From Leptospira brenneri (GTDB lineage: Bacteria > Spirochaetota > Leptospiria > Leptospirales > Leptospiraceae), in the NCBI RefSeq assembly GCF_002812125.1, contig NZ_NPDQ01000006.1, positions 124,001 to 188,000 of the forward strand: a stretch of DNA of 64,000 nt, written 5' to 3'. A program made the translations under genes and the position numbers. How positions within the stretch are numbered: the first letter of the stretch is position 1; the number at the start of each line of letters is the position of its first letter. Under the pieces are notes generated by a model. It was not told where the DNA came from. It was given only the letters and a program-made list of their open reading frames with translations, and made no database searches. Positions 1 to 9,853 of this stretch are shown piece by piece.

Positions 1-4
1 CTAT

Positions 5-2026
5 TTGGGTGCACTAGGATTTTATGCAGAGCTTCGTAGTGGAAAAGTAAAAGACCTTACTTCTAAAAATGAACTTAGGTTTAAGGTAGAAAATAAAGAA
101 GATCCGTTTTTACAAGCTTACCGATTGGGCACCTTGTATATACAAAACTATTTGTTTTATGAAGCAGAAGCAGAAACAAGTAGGCTGTCAAAACTTGCAA
201 AAACGCCAAAAGAAAAAACTGTCGTCAAAAATCGGATTTTGGAATTATATTTTCACAAAGGATTTTTGTTAGGCGATAAGGATATTTACTTAACACCACT
301 TACCTCTACTTCTGCATACAATTATGGATTTAAAAAGGATTGGAAAAATTTTGATGAAAAAGTTCTTTCTCGAGATTTTACAAAATTCGGGTATGCAGAT
401 TCTATTTATGATTCTTATCGATTGAGATTGTATTCTGCTTGGAAGGAACAGATCCAAACCGGCTATTTTGAACCGATGTCACTAACTCCAGAATATTTGA
501 CAAGTGGCGATTCTGTGATTACCAAACTTTCACATCTAAATAAAACTTTGTTGTTCCATTTACTTTTGAGTTCCATCCCTTTTCAAAAGAATAAAGAAGT
601 GAATTCTTTGATTGAACTTTTGGTAGCAGAAGAATTAAAAGAAGGTCGAAATTATAGAACTTTATTTTTTCGTTTGGAATTGGCAAAGGCTTTATTACTT
701 CGTGGTGAATTAGAGATGGCAGAATCTTTGGTTTCGAAGATACAAACCATGGATAAGGATTTAGGTGAGGGCAATCGTTTTTGGCAAGAAAGATGGAGTG
801 ATTTTAAGTGGAAATTTGATTATCTAAAAAACCAGCCATCAACTTCTACGCATCCAAGTCCTTTCTTAAAGATGTTTCAAATCGCAAAATCCAAAAAACC
901 GGAAGACTATATTTCTCTTCTAAACGACTTCAATAAGAAATATCGTGGTGAATTTCTAAGTCCTGAGTTAAAAGAAGAATATGAGTTTTTGTTTCATTTC
1001 CTCTTACAACAAAGTTTGGAAAAAAATAGTTCTGAAAGTTTTTTTGACTTAGCGGTAGCTCGTGAGATTTTTCGTTTTACTTCAGAGCGGTTCTCCGATA
1101 CTGAAATGTATGTAAAACAAATCCCGAACTTCGAAGTTTATTCAGAAAGACTCAAGAAGAAGATGGTTGGAAAACAAGAATTCCACGGTTTGTTTGATCT
1201 TGGGAAAAAAACATATCTCTTAAGTTTTGCTTCGGGTAAGTCTCTTGGTCGTGAGATGTTTTCTGACAATAAATCTATTTACAGGGAATCTGTTCGATAC
1301 TTCCGTTCTGCCGAGTCAGGCAGCCAAGAAGTCATTTTAAGAGAATCCTTAACTGATAAATATAGGACGAGTTTTCGGTTCAATAAATCCAATAGACATT
1401 ATATCTATAGTGCAGGAATTCACGCTGTTGTTCCTATGGTTTTGCCAGATACTGAATACTATGCAGTATCTTCTGTATCTGATTTTCTTTTGAATCCTTC
1501 GATTAAATTTAGTGTGACCTCTCCCAAAAAACCTGATGTTTCAATGGTTGGTTGGAAATCTTCATTAGAGAATGAAGTAAGTGCCGGTTTACTTGGTTGG
1601 GAGACAAACGGGAAAAAGGATGGTTATTCCCCATATAGCATTAATTTTGCGGAAATTGGTTGGTGTCAGAATAACTGTTTGTGTATTGGGGATCGTCCCT
1701 TACTCACTCTTTCTGGAAAAAACGACAACACTGCCACTTTATATGCAAACCAAAAGATGGGAACCTCTGCCCAATATACAAATGATTTTAGCGGAGTTGC
1801 ATATTACCTCGGCCGTGAAAATTCAGGACTTTTTGTTTTACATTCGGGGATACAAGCCGGTGTTCATAATTTGTTTTTCCTGAAACAGTTTTTACAAGCC
1901 GGCGACTTGCCCAAACCATTACACGTCCGTTTGGTGGAAGGAAAAGAAGCAGCTAGAAATTCGGCAATTGATGATCGCTTTTGGATTGGGTATAAACTCT
2001 ATACTTCAGCGATGATCGAAGATTAA
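5..2026 (+). CDS. Large TPR-like protein with degenerate CHAT-like C-terminus (5' partial)
   Basis: The reading frame is open to the left edge, so the true start lies outside the window and the TTG at 5 is only the first in-window candidate. About the first 400 residues are helix-rich and resemble TPR-type repeats. The last 200 recall a CHAT (caspase-like) domain: a stretch ending in VP.VLPD.EYYAVSSVSDF, then a closing segment with FLKQFLQAG and a final FWIGYKLY, as in CHAT ends. The usual His-Gly and Ser-Ala-Cys catalytic motifs are not recognisable, so protease activity is doubtful. Its stop overlaps the stop of the convergent peptidase gene by 4 nt. The fold is my inference; otherwise it is an unrecognised protein. 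Confidence 0.7.
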   Translation: MGALGFYAELRSGKVKDLTSKNELRFKVENKEDPFLQAYRLGTLYIQNYLFYEAEAETSRLSKLAKTPKEKTVVKNRILELYFHKGFLLGDKDIYLTPLTSTSAYNYGFKKDWKNFDEKVLSRDFTKFGYADSIYDSYRLRLYSAWKEQIQTGYFEPMSLTPEYLTSGDSVITKLSHLNKTLLFHLLLSSIPFQKNKEVNSLIELLVAEELKEGRNYRTLFFRLELAKALLLRGELEMAESLVSKIQTMDKDLGEGNRFWQERWSDFKWKFDYLKNQPSTSTHPSPFLKMFQIAKSKKPEDYISLLNDFNKKYRGEFLSPELKEEYEFLFHFLLQQSLEKNSSESFFDLAVAREIFRFTSERFSDTEMYVKQIPNFEVYSERLKKKMVGKQEFHGLFDLGKKTYLLSFASGKSLGREMFSDNKSIYRESVRYFRSAESGSQEVILRESLTDKYRTSFRFNKSNRHYIYSAGIHAVVPMVLPDTEYYAVSSVSDFLLNPSIKFSVTSPKKPDVSMVGWKSSLENEVSAGLLGWETNGKKDGYSPYSINFAEIGWCQNNCLCIGDRPLLTLSGKNDNTATLYANQKMGTSAQYTNDFSGVAYYLGRENSGLFVLHSGIQAGVHNLFFLKQFLQAGDLPKPLHVRLVEGKEAARNSAIDDRFWIGYKLYTSAMIED

Positions 2027-3108
2027 TTTTTTTTGTTTAAGAATTCTTGTCTAGATTCTTCTGGTAAATCAAAGAGTTTTTTCACTTCTTTATGAAATTG
2101 CCTGAAGTTGTTTCCTGATTGAGTAAACAAGGATTCAAAACTAACTTCACCGGAATGGTAACGTAAGGAACCAAGGAAGTCTTCGTTATTCCATTCCCTT
2201 GTTAAGAACTCTTGTGATTTTTCTTCCGGTACTAATTTTTTATCTATCACTTCTTCTTTGAATCTTTTAATGATGATTTGTTTTTGAATGAGTTTCTTCT
2301 CTGAGTCCAAGGACGAAGAATACAAAACTTTTAATTCTTCCGCATATTTTTGTAAAAGTTTCAAAGTTACTTCTCTACGGATTTTTTCTTTTTTGAATTT
2401 TTGTAAATGGGAGCTAGTTTCTCCTTCTTTTTTTGTGTAATAGATTTCGATTCCTTTTTCTTCCACATAACTTGCATAAGACTCGTTTAGTGTTGAGTCT
2501 CCCGGTAAATAAACTGTTGCATGGGCCATTTCGTGAATCACAAGCCCCACGAGTCGATGATCCGACCAGTTCAGTTGCGGGGACAAAACCGGGTCAGAAA
2601 ACCAACCAAGTGTCGAGTATCCACCGATGGCTCGGATCCGAGTATCATATCCTTCGGATTGTAATTCTTTTTCTAGAGAGACTGCCATTTGTTTATCGAA
2701 GAAACCTTTATAGGGAACAGTTCCTGCTATGGGAAACCACCATGTATAGGATTTCAGTTCTAATGCTTCAGAGGCACTGACATTCCATCCAATTTCTTCT
2801 CGATCTAATTTTGTGAAGTATTCAAACCCGCCTTTTTCATTTAATGCGAGTTCCCCGATGGCGAAATTTCTAACATCTCTGATTAAATTTAATTTTTGTT
2901 TTGTTTTTAAATCCAACTCCGGTAGGTTTAGAATATCTTCGATTTTTTCACGACCCAAGATAATGGACGATTGTTCCTTACCTAAATGAAATAAATACGG
3001 TAAACAACCAGTAAGAAAAATGGGGAATAGTAAAACGGTGAATATTCTTGGAATCTTTTTGGTTCGACAAGGATGGGGAATCGACAAAAGTGGAAGTGGT
3101 TTTGGCAT
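2023..3108 (-). CDS. Putative lipoprotein aminopeptidase (PF10023-like zinc peptidase)
   Basis: 361 residues. The N-terminus has basic residues, a hydrophobic stretch and a clean lipobox (FLTGC, Cys near 35), so it is probably a lipoprotein. The zinc motif HEMAH is followed by a downstream glutamate in LNESYASYVEEKG, the pattern of the putative aminopeptidase family PF10023. A peptidase acting in the periplasm or on the outer membrane is the likely role; the substrate is unknown. Its ATG lies only 3 nt from the likely ATG of the divergent HtrA gene, so the promoters of the pair must overlap coding sequence or one start is wrong. Confidence 0.8.
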   Translation of the reverse strand: MPKPLPLLSIPHPCRTKKIPRIFTVLLFPIFLTGCLPYLFHLGKEQSSIILGREKIEDILNLPELDLKTKQKLNLIRDVRNFAIGELALNEKGGFEYFTKLDREEIGWNVSASEALELKSYTWWFPIAGTVPYKGFFDKQMAVSLEKELQSEGYDTRIRAIGGYSTLGWFSDPVLSPQLNWSDHRLVGLVIHEMAHATVYLPGDSTLNESYASYVEEKGIEIYYTKKEGETSSHLQKFKKEKIRREVTLKLLQKYAEELKVLYSSSLDSEKKLIQKQIIIKRFKEEVIDKKLVPEEKSQEFLTREWNNEDFLGSLRYHSGEVSFESLFTQSGNNFRQFHKEVKKLFDLPEESRQEFLNKKN

Positions 3109-3111
3109 TCT

Positions 3112-4239
3112 ATGGAAAGAAAAACTTCGATTCCGCCAGTCGTCTACATTAACTTTGCCTTAGTTTTTGTACTTTTGTTCGCCATATTCTTTCCGGAGAT
3201 TCGATCGGCGGTGACAAAACTGTTTGCTTCCCCAAAACCGATTTCTTCCAGCAAACAAACCCAGGCCATTCAAATCCAAACAAGTTTTCGCAATGTGTAC
3301 CGCGAAGCACAACAATTTGTAGTTTCAATCCGTACGAAAAAAACAGAGATGATTTTTCATCCTTATGCTTTTGGCGAAAGTAGAGAGGATCGAATTTCCT
3401 CCATCGGTAGTGGCTTTATCATCGATGAAAGGGGATTTGTTGTTACAAATTACCATGTCATCAAAAATGCAGAAATTATAGAAATTATCATGTCGGATGG
3501 ACGGATTTTTCCTGCTCGTTATGTAGGGAGCCATGAACGTGCCGATATCGCTCTTCTTAAAATCCCAAGTAACGACCGTTTTACTCCCGCATTTTTAGGT
3601 AACTCAGATGAAATTGAAGTGGGGGACTGGGCCATTGCCGTAGGGTCCCCATATGGGTTGGAAAAAACATTCACTGTCGGTGTGGTTTCTGCCAAGTCAC
3701 GAGAGGATTTGGATGAGACGGGCCAGACTCATATCCAGACAGATACCGCGATCAATCCAGGTTCCAGTGGGGGTCCTCTTTTGAATATTTACGGGGAAGT
3801 TGTGGGAATCAATCGTATGATCCGTTCTTCCTCTGGCGCAAGTGCTGGGATTGGATTTGCCATCCCCATCAATTACGCCAAGCGGGTGCTTCGCCAGATT
3901 GAGCAAAATGTAGGCCAGAACATTCGACCAGCAACTCTCGGAGTCATGGCAACCGCTCCGCTTCCTGACCATAGACGTTCTCTCGGCATTCCTGGGGAAA
4001 CTGTGGGGGTTTTGGTTTATGATATTGAGCCCAATTCCTCCGCAGAAAAAGGAGGGCTTCGGCGATATGACTTCATTGAGGGCGCCAACGGGCTCCAGAT
4101 CCGTCATATCAATGATTTACGAGAACAAGTGGGACTTGTTGGTCTCGGGGGCGTCTTACGGTTGAAGATATTACGGGATACCCAAGAGATGGAATTATCG
4201 ATCCCTTTGGTCGAAGCCGCCTATAAAAAAGGCCCGTAA
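3112..4239 (+). CDS. HtrA/DegP-family serine protease
   Basis: 375 residues from ATG 3112; an upstream ATG at 3073 would add 13 residues but overlaps the divergent gene. One N-terminal membrane segment (about 10-28) anchors it to the inner membrane with the protease in the periplasm. The trypsin-like triad is visible: His in TNYHVI (115), Asp in ADIALL (145) and Ser in NPGSSGGP (219). One PDZ domain covers about 270-370. The architecture is that of DegS/HtrA envelope quality-control proteases. It is followed after 5 nt by the aminotransferase gene, so the two are probably co-transcribed. Confidence 0.92.
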   Translation: MERKTSIPPVVYINFALVFVLLFAIFFPEIRSAVTKLFASPKPISSSKQTQAIQIQTSFRNVYREAQQFVVSIRTKKTEMIFHPYAFGESREDRISSIGSGFIIDERGFVVTNYHVIKNAEIIEIIMSDGRIFPARYVGSHERADIALLKIPSNDRFTPAFLGNSDEIEVGDWAIAVGSPYGLEKTFTVGVVSAKSREDLDETGQTHIQTDTAINPGSSGGPLLNIYGEVVGINRMIRSSSGASAGIGFAIPINYAKRVLRQIEQNVGQNIRPATLGVMATAPLPDHRRSLGIPGETVGVLVYDIEPNSSAEKGGLRRYDFIEGANGLQIRHINDLREQVGLVGLGGVLRLKILRDTQEMELSIPLVEAAYKKGP

Positions 4240-4244
4240 ATTTT

Positions 4245-5546
4245 ATGAGAAGAAATATAGTCCACTCGGGTGCTGATGCACTCATTTATGAAATCCGCCA
4301 GATTGTTGCCCTTGCGAAACAGATTGAAGCAATGGGGGTAAACATTACCTGGGAAAATATTGGAGACCCAATCCAGAAAGGAGAATCCATTCCAGATTGG
4401 ATGAAAGACATCGTCAGTGGGCTTGTCGCCCAAAACAAATCTTGGGCCTATACGGCGACACAAGGCGATGAAACCACTCGTAAATTTTTAGCATCAAAGG
4501 TCAATGAAAGAGGTGGGGCTCAAATTACCTCGGAAGATATTTTATTTTTTAACGGCCTTGGTGATGCTGTTGCCAAAATTTTTGGATTTATGAGAAGAGA
4601 GGCAAGGATACTTGGACCTTCTCCCGCCTATTCTACGTTATCTTCTGCAGAAGCAGCACATTCTGGATATGAACATCTAACTTATGAATTAAATCCAGAC
4701 AATGATTGGATGCCCGATTTAGAAGACATTGAAAATAAAGTAAAATACAATGATTCGATTGCAGGAATCCTCCTCATCAATCCAGACAATCCTACTGGTG
4801 CAGTTTATCCTAAAGAGGTGATGCGAGAGATTGTTAAAATTTGTGAGAAGTATGATATTATACTCATCTGCGATGAAACCTATGCCCACGTAAATTATTC
4901 TGAATGGGGGAGCATCCATTTATCCGAAGTCATCGGTGATAAGGTTTGTGGTTTTGCTCTTCGGTCAATTTCCAAAGAATACCCATGGCCTGGTGCTCGT
5001 TGCGGTTGGATTGAAGTCTTCAACAGAAAAAATGATCCAACATTTGAAAGATACATTAAGTCATTGTTAGATGCAAAAATGTTGGAAGTTTGTTCCACTA
5101 CACTACCGCAACTTTCAATTCCTCTTGTTTATTCTCATCCAGAGTTTTTGAATCATTTAAAGTTTCGAAATAACAAATTCAAAAAAAGAGCAGAGAAGGC
5201 AACCGCGGCTCTAACGGGGATTCCTGGAGTTAAGGTCATCCAACCAAAGGGTGCGTTTTATTTAACAGTTCTCTTTGAAGACGGGGCTTTGAAACCGCAT
5301 ATGACGCTTCCCATATCCAATACCAAGGTTGGTGACTTTGTGGCACCCCTTATGAACAAAGCGGCGTTGGATAGAAGATTCGTTTTGCATTTGTTAGCTT
5401 CTGCTGGGATTTGTGTGGTTCCGCTCAGTTCATTTTGTTGTGATCGTAATGGGTTTCGTGTCACCTTACTTGAGGAAGACGAAGCAAAGTTTGAATGGAT
5501 TTATGTTACACTCGCAGAAAATATAAGGAAGTATTTAGCATCCTAA
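4245..5546 (+). CDS. PLP-dependent aminotransferase, class I/II
   Basis: 433 residues with the fold-type I aminotransferase signatures: INPDNPTG near 178-185, the cofactor-binding Asp in LICDETYAH (210), and the Schiff-base Lys in SISKEYPWPG (244), followed by ARCGW. These enzymes move amino groups between amino acids and 2-oxo acids in the cytosol. Amino-acid specificity cannot be read from sequence; alanine or aspartate/aromatic types are possible. The ATG is 5 nt after the HtrA stop, and murI begins at the next base after this gene's stop, so it sits inside a tight run. Confidence 0.9.
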   Translation: MRRNIVHSGADALIYEIRQIVALAKQIEAMGVNITWENIGDPIQKGESIPDWMKDIVSGLVAQNKSWAYTATQGDETTRKFLASKVNERGGAQITSEDILFFNGLGDAVAKIFGFMRREARILGPSPAYSTLSSAEAAHSGYEHLTYELNPDNDWMPDLEDIENKVKYNDSIAGILLINPDNPTGAVYPKEVMREIVKICEKYDIILICDETYAHVNYSEWGSIHLSEVIGDKVCGFALRSISKEYPWPGARCGWIEVFNRKNDPTFERYIKSLLDAKMLEVCSTTLPQLSIPLVYSHPEFLNHLKFRNNKFKKRAEKATAALTGIPGVKVIQPKGAFYLTVLFEDGALKPHMTLPISNTKVGDFVAPLMNKAALDRRFVLHLLASAGICVVPLSSFCCDRNGFRVTLLEEDEAKFEWIYVTLAENIRKYLAS

Positions 5547-6356
5547 ATGAATTCTCGCGGAAGGTATAAAATTGGAATTTTCGATTCAGGGCTCGGAGGA
5601 CTTTCTGTACTCCGAACCTTATGGAAGGAAACATCTAATATTGATTATATCTATTTTGGTGATTTGATTAATTCTCCATACGGTCAAAAATCAAAATCGG
5701 AAGTATTGGAACTTTCGAAAAATGCCTTCGAATACTTAATTGAAAAAGATTGTGAAGCCGTTTTGTTTGCTTGTAATACTGCTACGGCAGCGGCAGCAGA
5801 TTTTCTTAGAGCTAAACATTCTGTTCCTATTTTTGGAATGGAACCTGCATTAAAACCAGCGGTGAACCAAAATCCTGGAGTCAAAATTGCAGTATTTGCA
5901 ACTGATCTCACTTTAAAAGAAGATAAGTTCAAAAACTTAGTATCTGGATTTCCTTTGGGAACTGAGATTCTTCCTGTTCCGTGTGAAGGACTTGCAAAAC
6001 TCATTGATAAAGATCTTTGGGAAGAGGCTTGGGATTTGTTTGATTCTAAGATCAAAACAGTTGTTAAAGATTGTGATGTTTTTGTATTAGGTTGTACCCA
6101 TTATGTTTTTTTAAGAGAACGAATCCTCTATAATTACCCAAAAGTAAAAGTTTATGACGGGAATTTGGGAACAACTCTTCATATGAAACGAATTTTAAAT
6201 CTTCCCGATTTCCAAGAGAACAAAAACCAATTAGATATCCTTTTAAATACTTCTGACTCTGATTATGTACATCTTGCCGGAAGAATAGCAAAAACAATCA
6301 CACCCAATCATACACTCTCCCTGATTAATACTACTATAGGAAAACTTCATGTCTGA
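5547..6356 (+). CDS. murI: Glutamate racemase
   Basis: 269 residues. It interconverts L- and D-glutamate to supply D-Glu for peptidoglycan. Both catalytic cysteines are present in family context: ACNTA (C76) and GCTHY (C183), with the N-terminal IFDSGLGGLSVL carrying the catalytic Asp/Ser. Length is normal for MurI. The ATG follows the aminotransferase stop directly, and the end overlaps purM by 8 nt, which indicates translational coupling in an aminotransferase-murI-purM operon. Confidence 0.96.
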   Translation: MNSRGRYKIGIFDSGLGGLSVLRTLWKETSNIDYIYFGDLINSPYGQKSKSEVLELSKNAFEYLIEKDCEAVLFACNTATAAAADFLRAKHSVPIFGMEPALKPAVNQNPGVKIAVFATDLTLKEDKFKNLVSGFPLGTEILPVPCEGLAKLIDKDLWEEAWDLFDSKIKTVVKDCDVFVLGCTHYVFLRERILYNYPKVKVYDGNLGTTLHMKRILNLPDFQENKNQLDILLNTSDSDYVHLAGRIAKTITPNHTLSLINTTIGKLHV

Positions 6357-7374
6357 TTCAAATAAAGTTACATACAAAGATGCAGGTGTTGATACCGAAA
6401 AAGGTCAAGAGTTTGTAAAAAGAATCAAAACAAATGTGGCATCTACTCACAATAAAAATGTTTTAGGTGGTCTTGGTGGTTTTGCTGCCTGTTATGATGT
6501 TAGTTTTTTAAAATCCTATCAAGAACCTATTTTACTTTCGGGAACCGATGGTGTTGGGACTAAGTTACAGATTGCACGCTTATTAGATATCCATGATTCT
6601 GTTGGGATTGATCTCGTGGCGATGTGTGTGAATGATATTCTTGTGAATGGAGGAAAACCTTTATTTTTTCAAGACTACATTGCCTGTGGAAAATTATTTT
6701 TACCTCGAATGGAAGCCATTGTTTCGGGAATAGTAAAAGGTTGTTCTTTGGCTGATTGTGCTTTAGTGGGTGGCGAAACTGCAGAACATCCAGGTGTGAT
6801 GCCTGACGATGAATATGATTTAGCTGGATTTGTAGTGGGAGTCGTTGAAAAACAAAAAATGATCGATGGAAAAACCATTAAAGCTGGCGATTCCATCATT
6901 GGACTTGGTTCTTCCGGTCCACATAGCAACGGTTTTTCGCTCATTCGAAGATTGTTGATTGGAGATGGAAAATTACCTTCATCTTCTGCCGAATTGGAAT
7001 TTTTAAAAGATCATGTTTTTAAACCTACAAAAATTTATGTAAAAACAATTTTGTCTTTAATTGAAAAGTTTTCGATTAAAGGAATGGTTCATATTACTGG
7101 GGGTGGGTTTTATGAAAATATTCCCCGAGTATTGCCAAAAGGTATCGGTGCAGAAATTAATCAGCTTCCAGAAAGTTATGTTTTTTCTAAGTTAGAAAAA
7201 GACCATTCTTTGGATCGTCATGATATGTATGGAACCTTTAATATGGGAATTGGATATATTCTCGTTGTTGATTCCAAATCGGTAGATTCTGTTTTATCTG
7301 AATTGCAGTCTTTGGGTGAGTCAGCGTATTTGATTGGTCAGACAGATTCAACTGGCAAAATCACAATTAAGTAG
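6349..7374 (+). CDS. purM: Phosphoribosylformylglycinamidine cyclo-ligase (AIR synthetase)
   Basis: 341 residues. It catalyses the ATP-dependent closure of FGAM to AIR in de novo purine synthesis. Family features include GGFAACYD near the N-terminus, LSGTDGVGTKL, VAMCVNDILVNGG, the ATP-binding stretch ALVGGETAEHPG, and GLGSSGPHSNGFSLIR. Length matches PurM. It overlaps murI by 8 nt upstream and its 3' end overlaps the convergent histidine-kinase gene by 8 nt, so there is no room for a separate terminator. Confidence 0.96.
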   Translation: MSDSNKVTYKDAGVDTEKGQEFVKRIKTNVASTHNKNVLGGLGGFAACYDVSFLKSYQEPILLSGTDGVGTKLQIARLLDIHDSVGIDLVAMCVNDILVNGGKPLFFQDYIACGKLFLPRMEAIVSGIVKGCSLADCALVGGETAEHPGVMPDDEYDLAGFVVGVVEKQKMIDGKTIKAGDSIIGLGSSGPHSNGFSLIRRLLIGDGKLPSSSAELEFLKDHVFKPTKIYVKTILSLIEKFSIKGMVHITGGGFYENIPRVLPKGIGAEINQLPESYVFSKLEKDHSLDRHDMYGTFNMGIGYILVVDSKSVDSVLSELQSLGESAYLIGQTDSTGKITIK

Positions 7375-9853
7375 TTAACGGAAAACTAACCTTAAAAATT
7401 GTCCTTCCTTGTGTTGATTCGAATTCAACGTTTGCATTATGCCGATTGGCAATTTCTTTAACAAGATACAACCCAAGTCCGAGTCCATCGCCTGTGGTTT
7501 TGGTAGAGAAAAATGGCATAAATATTTTTGAATGGTTCTCTTGCGCAATTCCAATACCTGAGTCTTCAATTTCCACATAGATGGTATCGGATCTCTTGAA
7601 ACTTCGAATTTGTAGTGTTCCTTTGACTGCTACTGCTTGAATAGAGTTCCAAATAATTTGACTCCAAAGTTGGATTAGGTCTCCCTGGATACACCTAACA
7701 TTCCCGCTATACTCTAAATTTAAAATCAGATTGATGTCTCTTAAGAAATGTTCTTTATAGAGAGATATTGCTGAGTGGATTGTATCGGTTAATGAATAAT
7801 CATTGAGTTCTAAGTTGGATTGTAATCCCGCAAAGTTTTTTAATGTATATGTAATTTTTGAGAGTCTCTTTACTGAATATAAAATATGTTCTGAAGATTG
7901 TTTTACGAGTAATAATCTGCGGAGGATTTGAAAGTCATTCTGATTGCGGATCACTGATTTGATTTTTGATATGGCTGAATTTGTAAGATTACGGATTCCT
8001 GAATCAACAAATAACTCTGCAAGCTCCTCTTCAAATGGAAGCGAATGTAATTTGAAATTTTCAATCATTGTTTTGCGAGCTTGTCGATTGGAAAGACCAG
8101 TCAGAATCCGTAGGCCTCCAGATTCATTATCAAGGATAAACTGTATTAAATCGTTAACACGAATGCTAGATTCCTGAATTTTTTCTTCTTCCCATTCCGA
8201 AACTAATGTTTCTACGGAAGACTTGATCATTCCAATTGGATTGTTGATTTCATGTGCGAGTCCAGAAACAAGTTGTCCGAGAGAAACCATCTTCTCGTTC
8301 TGAATTAGTTTTTGTTGTGCTTCTCTTAAAGCAAAGAGTGCAGAGTTTAATTCAAAGTTACTTGCCTGGAGTTCTTTGGTCCTTGCTTTTACTTTTTCTT
8401 CCAAAGATTTGTTTAATTCTTTGAGTTCGATTTCTGCAGAAAGTTTGGATGTTTGATCAATACCAATCCAAATAATTTGAGAAGGTTCGTTTCGATTGTC
8501 CCGAATGATCCCAAGTCTCCACTCTAAATAAATAATTTTATTAAAAGTTGTTACACAGCGTAAAATTAAACTTTCAGCAATTTTTTGGATTTCGTTTACA
8601 TCATCTAATACTTCTTTTAGATAATCTCGATCTTCTGGGAGTAAAATTACGTCTTGGATGTATCTCCCGAACACTTCGTTTTTTCTGAGACCTAAAATAG
8701 ATTCGGCTGCTGAATTGATACTTTCGATCATTCCCTTGGCATCGGTTAATAAAATTAAATTTGCTGCATTGTCGAAGACAGTGGTGTTCAGATTTTTTTC
8801 TTGTAATAAAGAAATTTCCGTTTTTTTGGATTTGGTAATGTCAAGAGCAACTACATCTATTCGTTTTTCAATTCCAAGAATATCAAAGGAAACATTTACA
8901 TAGTGTTCTGTCCAAATCAATGAACCATTTGCATGGATCATTCTTAATACAATGGGTGAATTCCCGGCATAGAGTTCTGAAATTTTATGTTGGTCTTCTT
9001 GGATGACTATGTCTTTAAAAAAGTTTGGATTTTCATAAAAATAGTTTAACCCATAACCTGTGATCTCTTCCATTTTGGGGCTTATATAAGATGTTTTCGG
9101 TTCTGGTAAAAATTCAATATTATAGATAATTGCAGGAAGTTGGTTGTACATAATCAGAAGCCGAACGTTGACATCTTTAATAGTTTTTTGAAGTAATTCT
9201 AATTCTCCAAGAGATAAGTTTAATTTTTTTGTCTGAATGTTGAAATTGAAAAGGATACAACCCACTCCAAACAAAAACATAAACAATGTATTTATAATAT
9301 AACCGAGAGGTCTATACCATTCTAAACTAAATAAATATGGGAAAGTGATTCTTTGTAGGGCAATGATGAGGCAAACTGTCAGGAAAAAAATACGAAAAAT
9401 TTTGGGATAAGTATCTAATTTAAAAACGATAATTCCAAATAAAATGAGTGTACCTGCGTTAAAAATGGAGGAGGGTAAGGCTTGCCAAAAAAAATCTAGA
9501 TCTGTTAGAAGGAATGAAACAAACAATACGTAAATGAAAATCGAAAATAGAAAGATGAGAAGAGGATTTGTTTTTTTAACTATGATAGGGAAAATGGCGG
9601 CAATTAAAAGATAGGATCCGAAAATAGAACAACTTTCTGAGAAGAAAAAGAATATAATTTCGTTTCCTTCTCCAAATATAAAAAGTGCAAAGTTTCTAAA
9701 AACTAAAACTCCTAGAAAAATTGCTGTGTAACCAAGTCTTACTTCTGATCTTGATTGTTTGGAAAGAAAATAGATGATGATCGCCATCGAAGTATTAAAT
9801 ACTACTGAGATGACAGTAATGGCAAATATTACGTTTACTTCAAAAGGAAGCAT
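7367..9853 (-). CDS. Membrane PAS-domain sensor histidine kinase
   Basis: 828 residues. The first 205 hold about seven hydrophobic segments, an integral-membrane sensor with no large periplasmic loop. A short linker leads to two PAS domains (about 235-345 and 355-475), a coiled coil (475-520), the HisKA H-box (GLAHEINNP, His534) and an unusually long stretch between H-box and the ATPase domain. The HATPase part shows the N box (WNSIQA), G1 (EDSGIGI), F (FMPFFSTK) and G2 (GDGLGLGL). Its start overlaps the upstream CheY-like gene by 14 nt, so the two form a likely cognate pair. The signal sensed is unknown. Confidence 0.92.
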   Translation of the reverse strand: MLPFEVNVIFAITVISVVFNTSMAIIIYFLSKQSRSEVRLGYTAIFLGVLVFRNFALFIFGEGNEIIFFFFSESCSIFGSYLLIAAIFPIIVKKTNPLLIFLFSIFIYVLFVSFLLTDLDFFWQALPSSIFNAGTLILFGIIVFKLDTYPKIFRIFFLTVCLIIALQRITFPYLFSLEWYRPLGYIINTLFMFLFGVGCILFNFNIQTKKLNLSLGELELLQKTIKDVNVRLLIMYNQLPAIIYNIEFLPEPKTSYISPKMEEITGYGLNYFYENPNFFKDIVIQEDQHKISELYAGNSPIVLRMIHANGSLIWTEHYVNVSFDILGIEKRIDVVALDITKSKKTEISLLQEKNLNTTVFDNAANLILLTDAKGMIESINSAAESILGLRKNEVFGRYIQDVILLPEDRDYLKEVLDDVNEIQKIAESLILRCVTTFNKIIYLEWRLGIIRDNRNEPSQIIWIGIDQTSKLSAEIELKELNKSLEEKVKARTKELQASNFELNSALFALREAQQKLIQNEKMVSLGQLVSGLAHEINNPIGMIKSSVETLVSEWEEEKIQESSIRVNDLIQFILDNESGGLRILTGLSNRQARKTMIENFKLHSLPFEEELAELFVDSGIRNLTNSAISKIKSVIRNQNDFQILRRLLLVKQSSEHILYSVKRLSKITYTLKNFAGLQSNLELNDYSLTDTIHSAISLYKEHFLRDINLILNLEYSGNVRCIQGDLIQLWSQIIWNSIQAVAVKGTLQIRSFKRSDTIYVEIEDSGIGIAQENHSKIFMPFFSTKTTGDGLGLGLYLVKEIANRHNANVEFESTQGRTIFKVSFPLTT

